Assembly (NCBI GenBank): GCA_949398305.1
Contig: CASLVD010000001.1
Coordinates: forward strand, 1-64,000
Direction: 5' to 3'
Length of the DNA: 64,000 bases
Source: an uncultured Candidatus Melainabacteria bacterium
GTDB lineage: Bacteria > Cyanobacteriota > Vampirovibrionia > Gastranaerophilales > Gastranaerophilaceae
This document shows positions 59,756 to 64,000 of the stretch, one piece after another. The notes under the pieces are model-generated. The model ran no database searches, had not been told where the DNA came from, and saw nothing but the letters and a program-made list of their open reading frames with translations. The stretch's first letter is position 1. Each line of letters starts with the position of its first letter. The translations under genes and the position numbers were made by a program.

Positions 59756-60810
59756 TGAATAAATTCAGGTTTTTAACAGCAGGTGAAAGTCATGGACAAT
59801 GCTTAACTGCAATAATAGAAGGGCTTCCGGCAGGAATAAGCATCGATATTGATTTCATAAATAATGAACTAAGCCGCCGACAACAGGGTTACGGCCGCGG
59901 AGAAAGAATGAAAATCGAAACTGATATGGTTGAAATTACATCAGGTGTTCGGTTTGGAAAAACACTCGGTTCTCCGATTACTCTTGTTGTTAAAAATCGT
60001 GATTTTGAGGCGTGGAAAAAAATTATGAGTATTGCGCCCGAAGATGTTACCGATGAAAAAGCTTTTTCAACATTCCGCCCGGGACACGCGGATTACGCAG
60101 GCAGTGTAAAATATAACCAAAAAGATTTGCGTAACGTGCTAGAGCGCTCAAGTGCCCGTAAAACCGCAATTGAAGTTGCAGTCGGTGCGGTTGCCAAGTT
60201 GCTGTTAAAAGAACTTGATATTACAGGAACATCAAAAGTCACTCAAATAGGGTCAGCCTGTTGTCCTGCAAATTTCCCTGAAGAAGTAGATATAATGCGC
60301 GGTAAAGGTGATACAATCGGTGGTAAATTTGTTGTTCTTTATAAAAATTTGCCTGTCGGTTTAGGGTCATATGTCCATTGGGACAGAAAAATTGACGGAC
60401 GACTTGCACAGGCAGTTATGAGTATTCCGGCTGTAAAAGTTGTTGAAATCGGCACAAACCCGCTTGGATATCAGGGAAGCGCTTATCATGATGAAATTTT
60501 TGTTAGTGATGGCGAAATTGAACATAAAACTAATAATGCCGGAGGTGTTGAAGGCGGAATGACTAATGGTGAAGACCTTGTAATATCAGGGGTTATGAAA
60601 CCGATTCCGACAATGAAAACCCCGCTTAAGTCCGTTGATTCACAAACTATGGAAGAAACAGAAGCTCATTTTGAACGTTCTGATGTTTGCGCGGTTGAAG
60701 CTTGTGCTGTTGTTGCAGAAGCCCGTGTCGCATGGGTTCTTGCCGATGAAATTCTGTTAAAATACGGCGGTGATTCGTTAGACGAATTAAAACATAATTA
60801 TAATAAATAA
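59755..60810 (+). CDS. aroC: Chorismate synthase
   Basis: FRFLTAGESHGQCLTAIIEGLPAG...RRQQGYGRGERM...FRPGHADYAG...GGMTNGEDLVI; TAATG overlap with preceding gene. Confidence 0.97.
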   Translation: MNKFRFLTAGESHGQCLTAIIEGLPAGISIDIDFINNELSRRQQGYGRGERMKIETDMVEITSGVRFGKTLGSPITLVVKNRDFEAWKKIMSIAPEDVTDEKAFSTFRPGHADYAGSVKYNQKDLRNVLERSSARKTAIEVAVGAVAKLLLKELDITGTSKVTQIGSACCPANFPEEVDIMRGKGDTIGGKFVVLYKNLPVGLGSYVHWDRKIDGRLAQAVMSIPAVKVVEIGTNPLGYQGSAYHDEIFVSDGEIEHKTNNAGGVEGGMTNGEDLVISGVMKPIPTMKTPLKSVDSQTMEETEAHFERSDVCAVEACAVVAEARVAWVLADEILLKYGGDSLDELKHNYNK

Positions 60811-60831
60811 AGTTTAGTTGTAGGTGGAATT

Positions 60832-61263
60832 ATGAGTAATATATTATCAAGATTATTTTCCGTAAAAAGAAGCGGAATGAACCGGGTTTTTTGCGTGTTG
60901 GGCATAAAAATAAAAATTCCGATGAATACGACCTGTTATTTACCTGATACCAAAATGCTGCGTGATAATAATATTGAATTTCCGCATCCTATTGGGATAG
61001 TTATTGCCAAAAGTGCAAAACTGGGTAAAAACTGTGTTATATATCAAAACGTCACAATAGGTGCAAAATCTCGTGAAAAAGCAAATGAAGGAGAGTTTCC
61101 GACAATCGGCGATAATGTTATAATTTATGCGGGAGCTTGTGTTGTCGGCGGAATAACTGTTGGAAATAATGTTCAAATCGGTGCGAATTCTGTTGTTACA
61201 AAAGATGTTCCTGATAACTGTGTTGTAGCAGGAAATCCTGCCCGGATAATTAAGATGTTATAA
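60832..61263 (+). CDS. Hexapeptide-repeat acetyltransferase (serine O-acetyltransferase-like)
   Basis: [25 protein letters not shown]...[48 protein letters not shown]. Confidence 0.87.
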   Translation: MSNILSRLFSVKRSGMNRVFCVLGIKIKIPMNTTCYLPDTKMLRDNNIEFPHPIGIVIAKSAKLGKNCVIYQNVTIGAKSREKANEGEFPTIGDNVIIYAGACVVGGITVGNNVQIGANSVVTKDVPDNCVVAGNPARIIKML

Positions 61264-61290
61264 ACTCTGCCTTGGCGGGTAATTTATTTT

Positions 61291-61334
61291 AAAACTCCAC
61301 TGTTTAAACATGGTTTATGTCAAAGAGGAGTTTT
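61291..61334 (+). promoter_or_regulatory. Possible SD-sequestering hairpin in leader of radical SAM gene
   Basis: AAAACTCC (61291-61298) pairs with GGAGTTTT (61327-61334), which contains the Shine-Dalgarno of ATG 61340. Confidence 0.4.
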
Positions 61335-61339
61335 TAATT

Positions 61340-62197
61340 ATGAAGAGTAACATTTACCAATCAGAAGTTATATATTTGAATGCGTTAAGAAATCTGTTTA
61401 TAGAAATGACCGCTAAAAACTGTAATCAGCACTGTAAGCATTGTTACATCGATTTTCCAAAGTATAAAAAAGAAACTGATTTTATCAGTATTGATGTTAT
61501 AAAACAAGCACTTAACGATACAACTCTTGATAATATTGAATGTATTTACTTAACAGGTGCTGAACCTATGACGCATCCTGATTTTAATGCGATTTTAAGA
61601 CTTTGCTTGAAACGTTCAAATGTTTGTATTTGCACTAACGGTTCGTTTATCAATGAAAAAAAAGCACGCTTTTTGAAAAAAGTTGAGGATGAATCTATGA
61701 ATGAAATAATTTTTAAAATCAGCATAGATCACTATGATGAAGTTAAAAATGATGATATAAGATATAGAGGAGCTTTCCGTCAGGCAGTTTTTGCGGTTAA
61801 ACATCTGGTAAAATATAATTTTAACCCTATAATTACAGTCGCCAATTATTATAAATTGCCGATGGATGAGTTGTTTAATGGATTTCAGGCTCTTTTTGAC
61901 AGAAACAGGTTTGAACTGGATAGCTCTAATCTTCAAGTTATTCCATGGCATGATAAGTCTGAAAAACTTGAAGATGAAATTCACAGCAGCTGGGAAAAAC
62001 TGGATTGCGAATATGGTAGAATACTTACTGTAAATGGCGTATATACATGTCCTTTCTTAGCAAATGATTACCGCGGGCGCTGCGGCAGTACTTTTGCCGA
62101 TTACAATAAAAAAAGCTCGCTTGAAACGAGCTTCTGTAATACTTGTATGAAGTCTAAAAAACAATTGTTTTCAATAGATTTTTCTCAATTTGAATAA
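61340..62197 (+). CDS. Radical SAM protein
   Basis: EMTAKNCNQHCKHCYIDFPK (CxxxCxxC), YLTGAEPMTHPDF; additional C-terminal cysteines (CPFL...CGSTF...CNTCMK). Confidence 0.88.
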   Translation: MKSNIYQSEVIYLNALRNLFIEMTAKNCNQHCKHCYIDFPKYKKETDFISIDVIKQALNDTTLDNIECIYLTGAEPMTHPDFNAILRLCLKRSNVCICTNGSFINEKKARFLKKVEDESMNEIIFKISIDHYDEVKNDDIRYRGAFRQAVFAVKHLVKYNFNPIITVANYYKLPMDELFNGFQALFDRNRFELDSSNLQVIPWHDKSEKLEDEIHSSWEKLDCEYGRILTVNGVYTCPFLANDYRGRCGSTFADYNKKSSLETSFCNTCMKSKKQLFSIDFSQFE

Positions 62198-62785
62198 TTA
62201 TTTTTTAGCGTATAATTTAACTTTGAAGTTTATAAGAAGAATTTTTTTATTCTTTTTATAAGGAACGATTTCAGCAGTTTGAATATCTAAGAAATGTTCG
62301 TGTTTATACATTTCTTTAAGGAAATTGTCGTAATTTGAATAGTTACCGACCATTTCCATATTCAATCTTGCTACGTTATACTGGCTTCCTGCGCCTGAAA
62401 CGAAAGCATCATCTTTTGGATCGTAATCGTATTTGATAGATCTTACTTTAATCTGGTTTGCACGAACAAGCTGAAGAACTTCTGCAAATTCACCTGCAAT
62501 AACTGCTTCTGTATCTAAGCCTGACATAACAGGTTTATAAAACGGTTTTTCACTGTTTTTGCTTTCGTTTTCTTTAGCTTTTTCTTCTTGTTCTTTTCTT
62601 TTATATTCGTCTAACTTGGCTTGTTTTTCCTGTACAGTTGCGGTTTTTTGCGCAACTTCTTCATTCGCAGCTGTATAACTCTGGTAATTTTCGTAAATTT
62701 TACTTCCGGTGTAACCAAGTCCTACAAATATTAAAACGATTAAAGCAATCGGTATAATAAATTGTTTTAATTTTTCACTATCCAT
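62198..62785 (-). CDS. PilO-like pilus assembly protein
   Basis: Single N-terminal TM, coiled-coil, C-terminal ferredoxin-like region; adjacent to PilN-like gene. Confidence 0.55.
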   Translation of the reverse strand: MDSEKLKQFIIPIALIVLIFVGLGYTGSKIYENYQSYTAANEEVAQKTATVQEKQAKLDEYKRKEQEEKAKENESKNSEKPFYKPVMSGLDTEAVIAGEFAEVLQLVRANQIKVRSIKYDYDPKDDAFVSGAGSQYNVARLNMEMVGNYSNYDNFLKEMYKHEHFLDIQTAEIVPYKKNKKILLINFKVKLYAKK

Positions 62786-62804
62786 TTTTTATCCTTTTAA
62801 ATAA

Positions 62805-64000
62805 TTATTGTGCATCTTGTGGATTGCCGGCAGTTGCTGCTGCTGGTGCCGGAGTCGCTGCCGGAGTTGCCGCCGGAGTCGCCGGTGTTGAACTTTTTGA
62901 TTTATTTCCGTCAGCTAATTTTGAAAAGAATGATTTTAATTCACTGTCATTCATATTTGTGATTTCAAAAATATAAGGTGCTGTATCAATTGTAGAAATT
63001 GTACTGTCTACAACTGTGTCTAAAGAACCTGCTTTTAAATCAAGTTTACTTAAACGTAATTTTGATTCAATAAGAGAATCTTTAAGATTTTTGAAAAATA
63101 CATAAACATCTTCAACAGAATCTGCGCAGCCTTTGATGTTAATTTTACCATCATCAGTTGTCATAAAGTATGTCAAATAGATATCTTTAGGAATTGATTC
63201 ACCCAAAGCTGCATATGCCATAATTTTTGTTCTGTTATTTTTAAGAACTTTTTCGATTTCTGCAACAGCATCAAAAGAGGTGTCGCCTTTTTCTTTTTCA
63301 AATTCTTTTAATTGAGCATCAAGTTGAGTAATTTGGTTGTCAAGTTCTGTGCTTTTTTCTTGTGTTTTAACAGCCATATCATTTGTAAACCAGCATCCGA
63401 TACCCATAGGTGTCATTAATATTGCCAATAGTATTGTAACAAGTACAGATGCTTTTGCCGGAGTCAATTCAAGGCTTCCGATATTTATAACTGCGACTTC
63501 AACTTTTGCCTTGCCTTTTTCTGCAATAAAGTTTACATCAACAGGCATTAAACCTGCAGGTGTAATTGCCCCGATTGAGTGTAATGAAACCTTAATTTGA
63601 TCGTCTGAAAGTACGTTCAAACTCATTTCCATCAAAGGTTCTTTTCTGAATTGGTTATCTTCAACAAAAAGTGTTTGACCGCCGAATTGTAAACGTCCTG
63701 CAAGAATTTCTGCAGAAACCAAATCTGTTTCAGATAAAACAACCAGTGAGCTTGACGGAGTACTCATCAATGCAATTTGAGCAGCGTTTTCAATAGCTGA
63801 GTAAATCTCTTCTCCTTCATAGGATTTTAGAGGAAGCGGTTCTTCATAGTATTCAAGGATTCTTTTACCTTGCAAACCAAGCATTTGGAAACCGCTGTTG
63901 TTGATAATCATCAAACTCCAGGAGTGGTCATTTTGCATTTGCTCAGCGGCAATTCCTGTAACATTTAAACCTTTCAAAGCTGCAAATAATGAGCATTCAA
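62805..64000 (-). CDS. PilN-like (PilM/PilN) pilus assembly protein, truncated by window edge
   Basis: TM segment + coiled-coil + PilN-like C-terminal domain; frame stays open to the window end (…ECSLFAALKGLNVTG), so the TTG start at 63977 is probably not real. Confidence 0.6.
   Translation of the reverse strand, partial: ECSLFAALKGLNVTGIAAEQMQNDHSWSLMIINNSGFQMLGLQGKRILEYYEEPLPLKSYEGEEIYSAIENAAQIALMSTPSSSLVVLSETDLVSAEILAGRLQFGGQTLFVEDNQFRKEPLMEMSLNVLSDDQIKVSLHSIGAITPAGLMPVDVNFIAEKGKAKVEVAVINIGSLELTPAKASVLVTILLAILMTPMGIGCWFTNDMAVKTQEKSTELDNQITQLDAQLKEFEKEKGDTSFDAVAEIEKVLKNNRTKIMAYAALGESIPKDIYLTYFMTTDDGKINIKGCADSVEDVYVFFKNLKDSLIESKLRLSKLDLKAGSLDTVVDSTISTIDTAPYIFEITNMNDSELKSFFSKLADGNKSKSSTPATPAATPAATPAPAAATAGNPQDAQ

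Overview
AT-rich bacterial chromosome window. Gene content suggests a gut Gastranaerophilales/Melainabacteria-like diderm: dapL, ftsZ, proBA, an autotransporter, PilN/PilO-like proteins, and many 'MKKAFTLAEVLITLGIIGVVAA' prepilins. This taxonomic call is inference. About 1.6-22.8 kb is accessory. It contains a hipBA toxin-antitoxin pair with palindromic operators and a catalytic-domain-only tyrosine recombinase. It also has a four-gene overlapping operon (SMC/ABC ATPase, small middle protein, PD-(D/E)XK nuclease, DNA methyltransferase). Divergent from that is a fused nuclease-methyltransferase + HsdS operon, translationally coupled to an 876-aa protein with a DGxHR (DndB/ParB-like) core and an NDT/TIR-like C-terminus. 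Next come a MuA/MuB-type transposition module and rhuM bracketed by complex repeats, ending near a tRNA-Met. About 23-64 kb is mostly chromosomal, but it is rich in predicted proteases: three matrixins, an SprA-like protein, a calpain-like protein and a giant papain-like protein with an in-gene C9 tract. It also holds a ~2067-codon repetitive autotransporter broken by a one-base shift in an A-tract, and two divergent prepilin/XRE-regulator pairs with repeated dyad operators. The best candidates for something undescribed are the 3.8-8.6 kb SMC/nuclease/methylase operon and the 12.5-15.1 kb DGxHR + NDT/TIR-like protein. All family calls come from reading motifs; no database search was run.
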